The notes under the pieces: model-generated
Seen by the model: only the letters and a program-made list of their open reading frames with translations
The model's database searches: none
Told to the model about the DNA's origin: nothing
Part shown: piece after piece, positions 26,725-36,360 of the stretch
How positions within the stretch are numbered: position 1 is the stretch's first letter
How the letters are laid out: the number at the start of each line of letters is the position of its first letter
DNA from: Halomonas sp. I5-271120
GTDB taxonomy: Bacteria; Pseudomonadota; Gammaproteobacteria; Pseudomonadales; Halomonadaceae
Assembly (NCBI RefSeq): GCF_030553075.1
Contig: NZ_CP130701.1
Span: forward strand, 620,001-684,000
Reading direction: 5' to 3'
Length of the DNA: 64,000 nt
Translations under genes and position numbers: made by a program

Positions 26725-26763
26725 ATTGTACATTAGCTATACAGGTAAGTTTAAATGTACAAT
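26725..26763. promoter_or_regulatory. 10-bp inverted repeat in the chemoreceptor leader
   Basis: ATTGTACATT (26725-26734) and AATGTACAAT (26754-26763) are perfect inverted copies separated by 19 bases, and each contains the palindrome TGTACA. The surroundings are AT rich. It could be a pair of operator half-turn sites downstream of the FliA-type promoter or a stem in the mRNA leader. Confidence 0.45.
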
Positions 26764-26796
26764 CAAAAATAACGCTTACAGAAGGAATTGCCGCTC

Positions 26797-28320
26797 ATGC
26801 CCCGCCAGGCTTTCACCATGTCACGCCATCATCAGCGGGCCGACCGATTGATGTGGATGCCCGCCCTGCTTCATCTACTCCTTTGCCTGGGACTCGGGCT
26901 CGCCACCGATACCCTGGCGCTGGCCGTCGGCTTCGTTGCCATCGCCTTTCCCATCGCCGCACTGGTGCAGTGGAAGGCCCCGGGACACATCGTCAACGGC
27001 TTCCTCAAGGCGGCCCTGTTCATGGGCCTGTCGGCACTGCTGATTGAACAGAGCGACGGACGCATCGAGGCCCACTTCAGCATCTTCATCATGCTCTCGA
27101 CGCTGATCCTTTACAGCGACTGGCGCGTGATTGCCTTCGGCGGCGCGGTGATCGCCATTCATCATGCGCTCTTTACCTGGCTGCAGTATCAGGGCCTGGT
27201 CAGCCTCTACTTCAGCATGAGCGAGATGACACCGAACCATCTGCTGGCCTGCCTTGCGATGCATGGTGGCGCCGTGGTGGCACAGGTGGTGGTGCTGGGG
27301 TATCTGGCGCGGGTGCTGCATCAGCTGCTTAATGAAAGCCTGCGTGTCTGCGAGCTTGCGGAGCGTGCCGGTCATGGCCGACTCGACACGGCCTTCACGC
27401 CAGATGAGCGCGCGCGCCCGGCGCTCGGCGCCATGGCCAATATGCAGCAACGCATCAGCACTACCCTGCACGCCGCCCTCGACACGGCAAGCCAGGTCAA
27501 TGACCTGAGCGATGGTCTTTGTCGCGAGCAGGACGCACTCCGCGAACAGGCGCACCGAAACGCCGCCCAGGTCGAGCGGGCCTCGGCCAGCGCTACCGAG
27601 CTGACCGCTACCACCCGCGAGAGCGCCGCTGAGGCCGGCCGGGTGCATCAGCTCGCCGGCGAGGCCGAGCAGGCTGCCCGACAGGGCGGCGAGACCGTCA
27701 TCGAACTGCGCCATGCCATGCAGGCTCTGGAAGCCCAGATCACCGATATCACCGGTCTGCTCGGCGAGATCGATGCCATCACCTTCCAGACCAACCTGCT
27801 GGCGCTGAATGCTTCCGTGGAAGCGGCTCGGGCCGGGGAACAGGGTCGAGGCTTCGCCGTGGTGGCAGGGGAGGTCCGCAACCTGGCCGCCCGCACCAGC
27901 GACACCGCTTCGCGAATCGGCGAACTCACCCGCGACACCGGTGAAAGCCTGCAAAACGGCATGACGCAGACCCACCAGGCCGATGCGGCGATGCGCCAGG
28001 TGGTCGATGTCTTCGAGCAGGTCTCCCTGCGCCTGGCCGGCATCGATCAGGCCAGCACGCAGCAACGCCAGGGCATCGAGGCGCTCGAGGGCAGCATCAG
28101 CGAGATGCAGTCATCGCTGCACCACACGACCCACGCGCTGGAGGAGTCCCATCACATGGCCGAGCGCCTGGCAGGCTCCGCCGCCGTCCTGATGCATCAC
28201 GTAGGAGAATTCCGCCTCGCCGAGCCCTCCGGAACCACCCCCTCACCGGCCACAGACACCCGCGAGGCACCGCGCCTTGGCGGCCAGCCCCCGGCCCTGA
28301 GTGCCTTTGCCGGCGCATGA
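26797..28320 (+). CDS. Methyl-accepting chemotaxis protein with multi-helix membrane sensor
   Basis: A 507-residue chemoreceptor. The first 180 residues hold about five to six hydrophobic helices with almost no periplasmic loop ([33 protein letters not shown] and so on), so it probably senses a membrane-linked or cytoplasmic cue. A helical linker follows, then the signalling hairpin with tip sequence [43 protein letters not shown] residues around 325-365. No C-terminal CheR/CheB pentapeptide is seen. The ATG at 26797 has AAGGA 10 bases upstream. A FliA-type promoter precedes it. Confidence 0.92.
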   Translation: MPRQAFTMSRHHQRADRLMWMPALLHLLLCLGLGLATDTLALAVGFVAIAFPIAALVQWKAPGHIVNGFLKAALFMGLSALLIEQSDGRIEAHFSIFIMLSTLILYSDWRVIAFGGAVIAIHHALFTWLQYQGLVSLYFSMSEMTPNHLLACLAMHGGAVVAQVVVLGYLARVLHQLLNESLRVCELAERAGHGRLDTAFTPDERARPALGAMANMQQRISTTLHAALDTASQVNDLSDGLCREQDALREQAHRNAAQVERASASATELTATTRESAAEAGRVHQLAGEAEQAARQGGETVIELRHAMQALEAQITDITGLLGEIDAITFQTNLLALNASVEAARAGEQGRGFAVVAGEVRNLAARTSDTASRIGELTRDTGESLQNGMTQTHQADAAMRQVVDVFEQVSLRLAGIDQASTQQRQGIEALEGSISEMQSSLHHTTHALEESHHMAERLAGSAAVLMHHVGEFRLAEPSGTTPSPATDTREAPRLGGQPPALSAFAGA

Positions 28321-28403
28321 ATCTTGCTTCGCCAGCGCATGCGTACTTATCCCCGGGGCCGCTGACAGGTCCCGAGGCCGATACCGCTCAAGCATCGAAT
28401 CGA

Positions 28404-28434
28404 TTGTGAAGAGGCGGGCGTGAACCGGTATAAT
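28404..28434 (+). promoter_or_regulatory. Sigma-70 promoter candidate for ybiT
   Basis: TTGTGA, 19-base spacer, TATAAT. The -10 element is a perfect consensus. It lies 67 bases upstream of the proposed ybiT start. Confidence 0.55.
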
Positions 28435-28500
28435 GCGCGCCCGCACGTTTGCACACTCGCACGCTCGGCGCACGCTGAGCCCTTTCGATTGGACCCCCCT

Positions 28501-30090
28501 TTGATCTCCACCGCCAATATCACCATGCAGTTCGGGGCCAAGCCCCTGTTCGAAGATGTCTCGATCAAGTTCAACAACGGCAACCGCTATGGCCTGATCG
28601 GCGCCAACGGCTGCGGCAAGTCGACCTTCATGAAGATTCTCGGCGGCGATCTCGAGCCGTCCGGCGGGCAGGTGATGCTCGATTCCGGGACTCGCCTGGG
28701 CAAGCTGCGTCAGGACCAGTTCGCCTATGAAGACCACCGGGTGATCGACACCGTGATCATGGGCAACACCGAGCTGTGGGAGGTCGCCGACGAGCGCGAG
28801 CGCATCTATTCGAACCCGGAAATGAGCGAAGAGGACGGCATGCGCGTCGCTGATCTCGAGACCCGCTTCGCCGAGCTCGACGGCTACACCGCCGAAGCTC
28901 GTGCCGGCGAGCTGCTGCTCGGCCTCGGCATCCCCGAGGCCCAGCACTTCGGCCCGATGAGCGAGGTGTCGCCTGGCTGGAAGCTGCGCGTGCTGCTGGC
29001 TCAGGCGCTCTTCGCCGACCCGGACGTACTGCTGCTCGACGAGCCCACCAACCACCTGGATATCAACACCATCCGTTGGCTCGAGGGCGTGCTAACGGCC
29101 CGCAGCAGCACCATGGTGATCATTTCCCACGACCGCCACTTCCTCAACAGCGTCTGCACCCACATGGCGGACCTGGACTACGGCGAGATCCAGCTGTTCC
29201 CGGGCACCTACGACGACTACATGACCGCGGCGACTCAGGCCCGCGAGCGCCTGCACGCCGACAACGCCAAGAAGAAGGCCGAGATCGCCGACCTGCAAGC
29301 CTTCGTCAGCCGCTTCTCGGCCAACGCCTCCAAAGCCAAGCAGGCCACCTCGCGCCAGCGCAAGATCGACAAGATCCAGCTCGAGGAGGTCAAGCCGTCT
29401 AGCCGTGTCAGCCCCTTTATTCGCTTCGAGCAGAACAAGAAGATCCACCGCGGCGCCGTGCAGGTCGAATCTCTCACCAAGGGCTTCGATGAAGGCCCGC
29501 TGTTCGAGAAACTGGGTCTGCAGATCGAGGCCGGTGAGCGCGTGGCGATCATCGGACCCAACGGCGTCGGCAAGACCACCCTGCTACGCTGCCTCAGCGG
29601 CCACCTGGCCCCGGATGCCGGCGAAGTGAAATGGACCGATGCCGCCGAGATCGGCTACTTCGCCCAGGATCATGCCGACGACTTCGCCAACCCGGCCACC
29701 CTCTACGAGTGGATGGCACAGTGGACCGACGGCGGCGAGCAGATGATCCGCGGCGCACTCGGTCGCATGCTGTTTTCCAACGACGATATCGGCAAGTCGG
29801 TGAAGGTGATCTCCGGCGGCGAACAGGGCCGCATGCTGTTTGGCAAACTGGCCCTGCAGAAGCCCAACGTGCTGCTGATGGACGAGCCCACCAATCACCT
29901 GGACATGGAATCCATCGAGGCTCTCAACCTGGCCCTGGATCACTATCCGGGCACCCTGGTGTTCGTCAGCCACGACCGCGAATTCGTGTCGTCACTTGCC
30001 ACCCGCATCCTCGACATGAGCGGCGACAAGATCGTCGACTTCAGCGGCAGCTATGACGACTACCTGAAGAGCCAGGGCGTCTACGGCTAA
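28501..30090 (+). CDS. ybiT: ABC-F family ATPase YbiT
   Basis: A 529-residue soluble protein with two ABC ATPase domains and no membrane part. Walker A motifs are GANGCGKST and GPNGVGKTT; Walker B/D regions are [12 protein letters not shown] and [12 protein letters not shown]; the signatures are VSPGWKLR and [13 protein letters not shown] proteins bind the ribosome E site and modulate translation. I place the start at the TTG at 28501 ([19 protein letters not shown]), which matches the YbiT N-terminus and its usual 530-residue length. An upstream ATG at 28420 overlaps the promoter and would add a leader with no family similarity. Confidence 0.93.
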   Translation: MISTANITMQFGAKPLFEDVSIKFNNGNRYGLIGANGCGKSTFMKILGGDLEPSGGQVMLDSGTRLGKLRQDQFAYEDHRVIDTVIMGNTELWEVADERERIYSNPEMSEEDGMRVADLETRFAELDGYTAEARAGELLLGLGIPEAQHFGPMSEVSPGWKLRVLLAQALFADPDVLLLDEPTNHLDINTIRWLEGVLTARSSTMVIISHDRHFLNSVCTHMADLDYGEIQLFPGTYDDYMTAATQARERLHADNAKKKAEIADLQAFVSRFSANASKAKQATSRQRKIDKIQLEEVKPSSRVSPFIRFEQNKKIHRGAVQVESLTKGFDEGPLFEKLGLQIEAGERVAIIGPNGVGKTTLLRCLSGHLAPDAGEVKWTDAAEIGYFAQDHADDFANPATLYEWMAQWTDGGEQMIRGALGRMLFSNDDIGKSVKVISGGEQGRMLFGKLALQKPNVLLMDEPTNHLDMESIEALNLALDHYPGTLVFVSHDREFVSSLATRILDMSGDKIVDFSGSYDDYLKSQGVYG

Positions 30091-30163
30091 GCGGCTGACT
30101 GTCACGCCTCCGCAATGCGGCATCGGCTATGCTTGAGGATTTGGACGGCGTGAGCGGCGCGGA

Positions 30164-30198
30164 GATCGACGCGAGGGGCGCGGGTTGCGCCGTCGATC
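30164..30198. repeat. Inverted repeat after ybiT
   Basis: GATCGACG and CGTCGATC, an 8-base perfect stem with a 19-base loop, lie between ybiT and fetA. There is no T-tract. It could be a weak transcript end or a leader structure. Confidence 0.3.
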
Positions 30199-30240
30199 GA
30201 GAGCCACGTCGCCGCACAACTGTCAGCGAGTACCCGCCGA

Positions 30241-30864
30241 ATGCCAGCCCCACCCGACACTCAGACAGCGACGTCCCTGATCCTTGAGGCCGTCGCCGTC
30301 GGCGCCCTTGAGGATGTTTCCCTGAGCCTCGCTCCGGGCGAGATCACCTGCCTGTCCGGCCCCAGCGGCTCTGGCAAGAGCCGCCTGCTGCGCGCCATTG
30401 CTGATCTGGAGCCTCACGAAGGCGAGATCCGACTCGGTGATCAGGCTCAGGCGACGCTGCCCGGCCACGCCTGGCGCCGGGCGGTGATGCTGGTGCCGGC
30501 GGAAAGCCAATGGTGGGCCGAGGATGTCGGGGCGCATTTCGACCGCGACTGCCAGGCGGGTCTCGAGGCTCTGGGCCTTTCTCCGCAAACCCTCGACTGG
30601 CAGGTGGAACGGCTCTCTTCGGGCGAGAAGCAGCGGCTCGCCCTGCTGCGTGCCCTCTCCCGCCGGCCTCGTGCTCTCCTGCTGGATGAACCCACCGCCA
30701 ACCTGGATCACTCAACCACCCTTTCTTGCGAGGCCTGGCTAGGCGAGCAGGCCCGCCAAGTCGGCATGCCGGTGCTGTGGGTCGCCCATGACCCGGAGCA
30801 GATCAAGCGAGTCGCCCAGCATCATGTCCGGATCACAGGCTCCCGCCTGGAGACGACCCCATGA
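30241..30864 (+). CDS. fetA: Iron efflux ABC transporter ATP-binding subunit (FetA-like)
   Basis: A 207-residue ABC ATPase with Walker A GPSGSGKSR, signature LSSGEKQRLALLRALSRRPR, Walker B ALLLDEPTANLD and switch histidine in WVAHDPEQ. Its short length and its partner, a UPF0014 permease overlapping by 4 bases (ATGA), match E. coli FetAB (YbbLM), linked to iron export and oxidative stress resistance. The start ATG has no obvious ribosome site. Confidence 0.88.
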   Translation: MPAPPDTQTATSLILEAVAVGALEDVSLSLAPGEITCLSGPSGSGKSRLLRAIADLEPHEGEIRLGDQAQATLPGHAWRRAVMLVPAESQWWAEDVGAHFDRDCQAGLEALGLSPQTLDWQVERLSSGEKQRLALLRALSRRPRALLLDEPTANLDHSTTLSCEAWLGEQARQVGMPVLWVAHDPEQIKRVAQHHVRITGSRLETTP

Positions 30865-31673
30865 ACTTGATTGCCCTGGAATGGTGGCAGTTGGGCCTCG
30901 CTGCACTGATGGTCGTGGGCCTTGCGGCCTGCACCACGTTTGCACGCCTGGAAATCGGCCGGCCATTGCTGATCGCCGCGGCGCGCACGGCGGTGCAACT
31001 GACGCTGATCGGCCTGGTGCTGGAGGCGCTGTTCGCCTCGGCACGCTTTCAGTGGGTGGTGATGATGGCCGTGGCCATGCTGCTGATTGCCGGGCGCGAG
31101 GTGATGACGCGCCAACGACGGCGGCTCACCGGCGGCTGGGCCTTCGGGATCGGCACTCTGGCGATGTTCCTGTCCTCCTTCAGCGTCACGGTGCTGACCC
31201 TAACCGTAATCGTCGGGCCCGAGCCATGGTACGCGCCCCAGTACGCCATCCCGCTTCTAGGGATGCTGCTCGGCAACACCATGACCGGCGTGTCGCTGGC
31301 GATGGACCGTCTCACCACCAACGTCTGGCAGCAGCGCAGCGTGATCGAGAATCGGCTGATGCTGGGCCAGCCCTGGCAGGAAGCCATCGGTGACGTGCGC
31401 CGTGAGGCCATGCGCAGCGGCATGATCCCCACCATCAACGCCATGGCCGCGGCCGGCGTCGTCAGCCTGCCGGGCATGATGACCGGCCAGATACTCGCCG
31501 GCAGCGCCCCGGCCCTGGCCGTGAAATATCAGATCCTCATCATGTTCATCATCACCGCCGGCACCGGCTTCGGCACTCTGGCCGCCGTCGCCGCCGCCAG
31601 CCGACGGCTGTTCGATGAGCGCGAGCGGCTGCGTCTGGATCGGCTTAGCCCGCTCAAGGGCCAGGGTAGTTGA
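30861..31673 (+). CDS. fetB: Iron efflux ABC transporter permease (FetB/UPF0014)
   Basis: A 270-residue membrane protein of the UPF0014 family with about seven helices. Typical segments are ARTAVQLTLIGLVLEALF, PLLGMLLGNTMTGVSLAMDRL and AMAAAGVVSLPGMMTGQILAGSAP. It is the membrane partner of FetA. The ATG overlaps the fetA stop codon. Iron as substrate is inferred from the E. coli pair. Confidence 0.9.
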   Translation: MNLIALEWWQLGLAALMVVGLAACTTFARLEIGRPLLIAAARTAVQLTLIGLVLEALFASARFQWVVMMAVAMLLIAGREVMTRQRRRLTGGWAFGIGTLAMFLSSFSVTVLTLTVIVGPEPWYAPQYAIPLLGMLLGNTMTGVSLAMDRLTTNVWQQRSVIENRLMLGQPWQEAIGDVRREAMRSGMIPTINAMAAAGVVSLPGMMTGQILAGSAPALAVKYQILIMFIITAGTGFGTLAAVAAASRRLFDERERLRLDRLSPLKGQGS

Positions 31674-31720
31674 GTAGCCGGTCCGACGGCGCAGCAGTTC
31701 AGCGCACTAGCTTTGCCCGC

Positions 31721-32623
31721 TCAACCGTGCTTTCCGATCAACCGTTCTTGGCGCTCAATCACCGCTTCGGCGATGAAATCCAGGAAGGCGCGAATCCGGG
31801 CCACCCGGCGCAAGTCGGGGTGCGTCAACAGCCACAAATCGGTACTCAACTCCGCCAATGGCTCGCTGAGCCTTACCAGCCGTGAATCGGCATCGGCGAG
31901 ATAGCAAGGCAGTACCGCCACACCGGCGCCTTCGCGAACGGCACTGAACATGCCCAGCATGCTGTCGAGTCGGTAGCGACACGTCGCCGCCACCGCTTGG
32001 TGCTCCATCCAGGCCTCCAGCGCCGAATAGCCCAACTGGGCATCGGGCCCCACCCAGTCCAAGCCATGCCAATCCTGCTCAGCGGCGTTATTGGCTTGGC
32101 ACTCACGTGAGCCATATACGGCCTGAGCAATTTCGCCAATACGGCGCCCGACCAGCATCTCCGGCGGCGTCGACGAAGGCCGCACCGCCACATCCGCATC
32201 GCGTCGGGTCAGGTTGTACAACTGATTGGAGACGGCGACCTCTAGCACGATATCCGGATGCATCCGGCGAAAGTCCGCCAATAGCGGCGCCAACAGACCG
32301 GCGAGCAAGGTATCCGTGGTCGTCACCCGCAGCGTGCCGGACAGTCTCAAATCACGCCCCGCGACTCGGCGCTCGGCCCCCAGCACCTCTCGCTCGACAC
32401 GGGCGCCGGTGGCGGCCATGTCCTCGCCGGCCGGCGTCGGCGTGTAGCCGCGGCGACCGCGCACGAAGAGGCTGACGCCCAGACGCCGTTCGATGCCGTC
32501 CAGGCGGCGAAACACCGTGGCGTGACTGAGTCCCAGGCGGCGTGCGGCACCAGACAAGGAGCCCGCCGCGTGGATGGCCAATACGACCCGCAGGTCGTCC
32601 CAGCGGACGCTCTGTTCATCCAT
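31721..32623 (-). CDS. LysR-family transcriptional regulator
   Basis: A 300-residue regulator with an N-terminal winged helix-turn-helix (DDLRVVLAIHAAGSLSGAARRLGLSHATVFRRLDGIERRLG) and an effector domain starting near 90 (LSGTLRVTTTDTLLAGLLAPLLADFRRMHPDIVLEVAVSN). It diverges from a quinone reductase-like gene with 91 bases between them, the usual arrangement for a LysR regulator and its target. The direct repeat TGCAAAG (near 32622 and 32665) in the gap may be part of its binding site. The inducer is unknown. Confidence 0.88.
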   Translation of the reverse strand: MDEQSVRWDDLRVVLAIHAAGSLSGAARRLGLSHATVFRRLDGIERRLGVSLFVRGRRGYTPTPAGEDMAATGARVEREVLGAERRVAGRDLRLSGTLRVTTTDTLLAGLLAPLLADFRRMHPDIVLEVAVSNQLYNLTRRDADVAVRPSSTPPEMLVGRRIGEIAQAVYGSRECQANNAAEQDWHGLDWVGPDAQLGYSALEAWMEHQAVAATCRYRLDSMLGMFSAVREGAGVAVLPCYLADADSRLVRLSEPLAELSTDLWLLTHPDLRRVARIRAFLDFIAEAVIERQERLIGKHG

Positions 32624-32714
32624 GCAAAGTTATCTATCAGTTATGGAGAATGTTGTTTCACCAGTGCAAAGCCTAGGCTACTCCTGACCCTAACGTCACC
32701 CCAGGAGACACGCC

Positions 32715-33464
32715 ATGCAGGTATTGATCGTCCACTGCCACCCCGAGCCCCGCTCCTTCAACGCGGCCCTCACCAACATCGCCGTCGACACCCTGGAGGG
32801 GCTCGGCCATCAAGTGGACGTCGCCGACCTCTACGCGGAGGGCTTCGATCCGGTGGAACGCCCCCAGCACTTCGCCGCGCGGCGCGACGACGAGCGGTTC
32901 GTGCCCCTCGACGAACAGCGACATGCCGTCGAGACCGGCGGTCTGCCCGAGGACGTGCAAGGCGAGATCGCGCGCCTCGAGCGGGCGGATCTGGTGATAC
33001 TGCAGTTCCCGCTGTGGTGGCATGCGCAGCCCGCGATGCTCAAGGGCTGGTTCGATCGCGTCTTCGTCTACGGCGGAATCTACAGCGGCCGCATGCGCTA
33101 CGATCGGGGCCGCCTGCGCGCCAAGCGGGTCCTATGCTCGGTGACCACCGGCTCGCCGGCGCCCGCATTCTCGCGGGATGGCCGCGGCGGGGATATCGCC
33201 GCCTTGATGTGGCCCATCCACTGCTCGCTCTACTACGTTGGCCTCGAGGTACTGCCGCCCCAACTCAACTACGGCATTCAGGGCGGTGGGCTCAGCTACC
33301 AGTCCGAGGCCACCTTTCGCGACCAGCTGGAAGCCGACAAGGCGCGCTGGGTGAGTCGCCTTAAGTCACTCGACGGTGATACCCCGATCGCCTTCGCGGG
33401 ATGGGACGACTGGGACGAGGTCGGTGTGCTCAAGCCCGAGCACCCGGCCCGCTGGCGTCCCTAA
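32715..33464 (+). CDS. NAD(P)H-dependent quinone oxidoreductase, flavodoxin-like fold
   Basis: A 249-residue flavoprotein of the NQO1/MdaB/KefF group. The start MQVLIVHCHPEPRSFNAAL is the FMN/FAD phosphate loop. ADLVILQFPLWWHAQPAMLKGWFDRVF is the signature around residues 95-120, and LCSVTTGSPAPAFS follows. It is expected to reduce quinones or other electrophiles by two electrons. AGGAG stands 7 bases before the ATG. Control by the divergent LysR gene is likely. Its 3' end overlaps the convergent MocR gene by 35 bases. Confidence 0.9.
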   Translation: MQVLIVHCHPEPRSFNAALTNIAVDTLEGLGHQVDVADLYAEGFDPVERPQHFAARRDDERFVPLDEQRHAVETGGLPEDVQGEIARLERADLVILQFPLWWHAQPAMLKGWFDRVFVYGGIYSGRMRYDRGRLRAKRVLCSVTTGSPAPAFSRDGRGGDIAALMWPIHCSLYYVGLEVLPPQLNYGIQGGGLSYQSEATFRDQLEADKARWVSRLKSLDGDTPIAFAGWDDWDEVGVLKPEHPARWRP

Positions 33465-34980
33465 CGCCTCGTTCTTCCCTGAGCGCCAGCCACTCCCGGC
33501 ACAGCCAGCCGCCGGCCCTAGCGATCTCCGCCTCGCTCGCTCCGGCGTAGCCCAGCACCAGGCCGGGCCGGCCGGGTGGCGTCAGGTAATACGCCGACAA
33601 CGGCGACAGCCCGATGCCTTGGTCGACGCCGCGGGCCACCAGCGCCGCCTCGGTGGCGTGGTTGTCGAGCCAGGCCACCAGGTGCATGCCGGCCTGCCCC
33701 TCCGACAGCTCAAGCCCCTCACTGACCGCCGGCGCCAAGGCTTCTCGCAGCCGCGCCTGGCGGTCGCGGTAGCAGTCGCGCATGCGCCGCACATGGCGCG
33801 AGAAGTGGCCAGCGGCGATGAACTCGGCCAGTGCCGATTGCACCACGTACTGCCCCTCGCGATGCAGCCGGGCGTTGGCCCGCCGACACGGGTCCACCAG
33901 GGGCTCGGGCAGCACTACATAGCCCAGCCGCAGCCCCGGGTAGAGCACCTTGCTGAAGGTGCCGACATAGAGCACCCGCCCGCCGTTGTCGAGCCCCTGG
34001 AGCGCGGCGATGGGCCGTTGGCCATAGCGAAACTCGCTGTCGTAGTCGTCCTCGACGATCCAGGACCCATGCCGCTCGGCGGCCTCGAGCAGGGCCAGGC
34101 GCCGCCCCAGGGTCATGGTCACCCCGCTGGGATACTGATGCGAAGGCGTGACCTGAATCAGCCGCGGCTCGGGCAGGTCCGCCGCCACCCGCAGGCCCTC
34201 GTCATCCACCGGCACCGGGCGCATCTCGAGCCCGGCGGCCTCGAAACAAGCCTTGGCGCCGCCGTAGCCGGGTTCCTCGACCCAGACCCGGTCGCCGGGG
34301 TCGGTGAGCAGCCGCGCAATCAGCTCGAACCCCTGCTGGGCGCCCTGGACGATGAGGATCTGCTCGGGGCGGCAGCGCACCGAGCGCGACAGCCGCAGGT
34401 AGTCGCACAGCGCCTCGCGCAGCGCCGGCACGCCGCCATGAGTCTGATAGCCCAGCCAGTCAGTGGGCGCGCGATGCAGATGCCGTCTCATCAGTCGCTG
34501 CCATAGCGCCTGGGGGAAGCGATCCAGCGCCGGCACTCCCGGCGTGAAGACGCCGGGACGCGCATTCGGGCCGGCGCTGTAACCGAGCAGCCGCGTGCCC
34601 CGGGACGACAGTGCGACGGCCGTTGCCGTCCCGGGGGCCGCACCGGCCGGCGCCGATGCCAGCCTTGATGCCGACGAAGACCCGGCCAGTCGCGGCAGAT
34701 CGGCGATGAAGGTCCCGGCGCCGGGGCGCGTCTCCAGGAAGCCCTCGGCGACCAGCTGCTCGAGGGCGGCCAGCACGGTATTGCGCCCCAGGCACAGCTC
34801 CCTGGCCAGGCGACGCGAGGACGGCAATCGGCTGCCCGGGGCCAGGCGCCCCGCCTGGATGCGCTCGCGCAACCCACGATAGAGCCGCCGACTGAGCGGT
34901 CCCGATGCGGCCTCGGCGAGTTCCATGGCGAGGGCGTCGATGACCCAGTCCAGCTTGGCCTGCGATGAAAGCGGTTCCAT
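33430..34980 (-). CDS. MocR-family regulator (GntR DNA-binding plus aminotransferase domain, PdxR-like)
   Basis: A 516-residue regulator. The GntR winged helix at about 25-95 reads LYRGLRERIQAGRLAPGSRLPSSRRLARELCLGRNTVLAALEQLVAEGFLE. A fold-type I aminotransferase-like domain follows from about 145, with the PLP lysine in YVGTFSKVLYPGLRLGY. MocR proteins sense PLP or PLP adducts. The ATG at 34980 has GGGGA 5-6 bases upstream. It diverges from two acetyltransferases and a PaiB-like gene, its probable targets. PdxR members regulate vitamin B6 synthesis, but no pdx genes are in this window. Confidence 0.9.
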   Translation of the reverse strand: MEPLSSQAKLDWVIDALAMELAEAASGPLSRRLYRGLRERIQAGRLAPGSRLPSSRRLARELCLGRNTVLAALEQLVAEGFLETRPGAGTFIADLPRLAGSSSASRLASAPAGAAPGTATAVALSSRGTRLLGYSAGPNARPGVFTPGVPALDRFPQALWQRLMRRHLHRAPTDWLGYQTHGGVPALREALCDYLRLSRSVRCRPEQILIVQGAQQGFELIARLLTDPGDRVWVEEPGYGGAKACFEAAGLEMRPVPVDDEGLRVAADLPEPRLIQVTPSHQYPSGVTMTLGRRLALLEAAERHGSWIVEDDYDSEFRYGQRPIAALQGLDNGGRVLYVGTFSKVLYPGLRLGYVVLPEPLVDPCRRANARLHREGQYVVQSALAEFIAAGHFSRHVRRMRDCYRDRQARLREALAPAVSEGLELSEGQAGMHLVAWLDNHATEAALVARGVDQGIGLSPLSAYYLTPPGRPGLVLGYAGASEAEIARAGGWLCREWLALREERGVRDASGPGARA

Positions 34981-34996
34981 GATTTTCCCCAAAACC

Positions 34997-35014
34997 GGTT
35001 CTTATTCTGGAACC
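34997..35014. promoter_or_regulatory. Inverted repeat between MocR gene and GNAT operon
   Basis: GGTTC, 8 bases, GAACC. It lies 17 bases from the MocR start and about 50 from the first GNAT start, where a self-regulating divergent operator would be expected. Confidence 0.4.
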
Positions 35015-35065
35015 ACTATGCCGCCAGACTGGCATTCGGTCACCCCAAACCTCAGGAGAACCGCC

Positions 35066-35527
35066 ATGCCCGTGCGTCCCGCGACCCACGATGACCTTTC
35101 TGCCCTAGCCGAGCTGCTCGACGGCTATCGCCGCTTCTACGGCCAGGCGGCGGACCTCGCTGCCGCCACCGACTTCGCGGCGCGCCGCCTGGCGCTCGGC
35201 GACTCGCGCCTGCTGGTGGAGGCCGGCCTCGACGGCACGCTGCGGGGCTTCGTGCAGCTCTACCCGACACTGTCGACGGTGCAATTGGCCCCACGCTGGA
35301 TCCTCGGCGATCTCTTCGTGGCCCCCGAGGCGCGCCGCCAGGGCGTCGCCAAGGCCCTGATGAACGCCGCCCGCAACCTGGCCGAATCTCACGGCATCGC
35401 CCAGCTGCGGCTGCAGACGCAGGTGGATAACCACAGTGCCAAGGCGCTCTACGCCTCGCTGGGCTGGCGTCGCGACGACGCCTTCGATCACTACGCCCTG
35501 TCGCTGCCGACCGCCACGACTCGCTGA
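35066..35527 (+). CDS. GNAT family N-acetyltransferase
   Basis: A 153-residue single GNAT domain. It begins MPVRPATHDDLSALAELLDGYRRFYG. The acetyl-CoA binding motif A is WILGDLFVAPEARRQGVAKALMNAA (R-Q-G-V-A-K pyrophosphate loop), followed by LRLQTQVDNHSAKALYASLGWRRDD. AGGAG stands 7 bases before the ATG. It is the first gene of an apparent operon of GNAT, GNAT and PaiB-like genes divergent from MocR. The acceptor is unknown; a small amine or amino acid is plausible. Confidence 0.9.
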   Translation: MPVRPATHDDLSALAELLDGYRRFYGQAADLAAATDFAARRLALGDSRLLVEAGLDGTLRGFVQLYPTLSTVQLAPRWILGDLFVAPEARRQGVAKALMNAARNLAESHGIAQLRLQTQVDNHSAKALYASLGWRRDDAFDHYALSLPTATTR

Positions 35528-35528
35528 G

Positions 35529-35561
35529 ATGGCACCTATATGGCACCTGGAGATGGCGCTT
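35529..35561. repeat. Three short direct repeats between the two GNAT genes
   Basis: ATGGCACCT at 35529 and 35540, then ATGGCGCTT at 35553. The repeats fill most of the 51-base gap between the acetyltransferase genes. No role is apparent. Confidence 0.4.
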
Positions 35562-35578
35562 AAAGAGAGGATCACCGG

Positions 35579-36322
35579 ATGACGACGACCAATGCCTATA
35601 ACCAGCCGGTGGGCCGGCCCGTACCGGGTTGGCAGGGCGCTGCAAGCCTCAGCCCCGTCACGCTGACGGGCCAAAGGGTGCGCGTCGAGCCCCTAGTCGC
35701 CGACCGCCACGCCGACGCCCTATTCACGGCCTGGCAAGCGCCCAACGCGGCACCGGAAACGCGCGACGCCCTGGCGGCACGCTGGACTTATCTGGGTGGG
35801 CGGCCCTTCGACGACGGCCCCGGCTGTCACGCCTGGCTGGCCGACCGAGCGGCCAGTGCTGATCCATGCTTCTACGCCATCGTCGACGCCGCCAGCGGCC
35901 AGGCGCTGGGCATCGCTGCCTACCTGAACATCGTGCCCGAACACGGCAGCCTAGAGGTCGGCCACCTGCACTTCTCGCCGCGCCTCGCGCGCACCGCCGC
36001 CGCTACCGAGGCGATGGTGCTGATGATGGGACACGCCTTCGCGCTGGGCTATCGGCGCTACGAATGGAAGTGCGACGCCCTCAACGCGCCGTCTCGGCGG
36101 GCCGCCGAACGGCTGGGCTTTCGCTTCGAGGGCACCTTCCGCCAGCACCGGGTGGTGCAGGGCCACAACCGCGACACGGCCTGGTTCTCGGTGCTCGACG
36201 GTGACTGGCCGGCACTGGAGCGCGCCTTCGCGTGCTGGCTCGCTCCCGACAACTTCGACCCCCGGGGCCGCCAGCACCGCTCCCTCCGCGAACTGACCGA
36301 GGCGGCGCTGGCGGCCACCTAA
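35579..36322 (+). CDS. GNAT family N-acetyltransferase, RimJ/RimL-like
   Basis: A 247-residue acetyltransferase of the RimJ/RimL type. It reads LTGQRVRVEPLVADRHADALFTAW near the start, GSLEVGHLHFSPRLARTAAATEAMVLMM in the CoA-binding region, and the characteristic YEWKCDALNAPSRRAAERLGFRFEGTFRQHRVVQGHNRDTAWFSVLD. The substrate may be a protein N-terminus or a small molecule. AGAGAGGA precedes the ATG at good spacing. It lies in the same orientation as the first GNAT gene, 51 bases on. Confidence 0.9.
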   Translation: MTTTNAYNQPVGRPVPGWQGAASLSPVTLTGQRVRVEPLVADRHADALFTAWQAPNAAPETRDALAARWTYLGGRPFDDGPGCHAWLADRAASADPCFYAIVDAASGQALGIAAYLNIVPEHGSLEVGHLHFSPRLARTAAATEAMVLMMGHAFALGYRRYEWKCDALNAPSRRAAERLGFRFEGTFRQHRVVQGHNRDTAWFSVLDGDWPALERAFACWLAPDNFDPRGRQHRSLRELTEAALAAT

Positions 36323-36360
36323 AGACACGGCTGATCCCTGTCACGACGAGGAGTCACTCG

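Noticed and set aside
26875..28065. A 396-codon minus-strand open frame inside the chemoreceptor gene
   Set aside because: Antisense to the chemoreceptor signalling domain; composition of a shadow frame.
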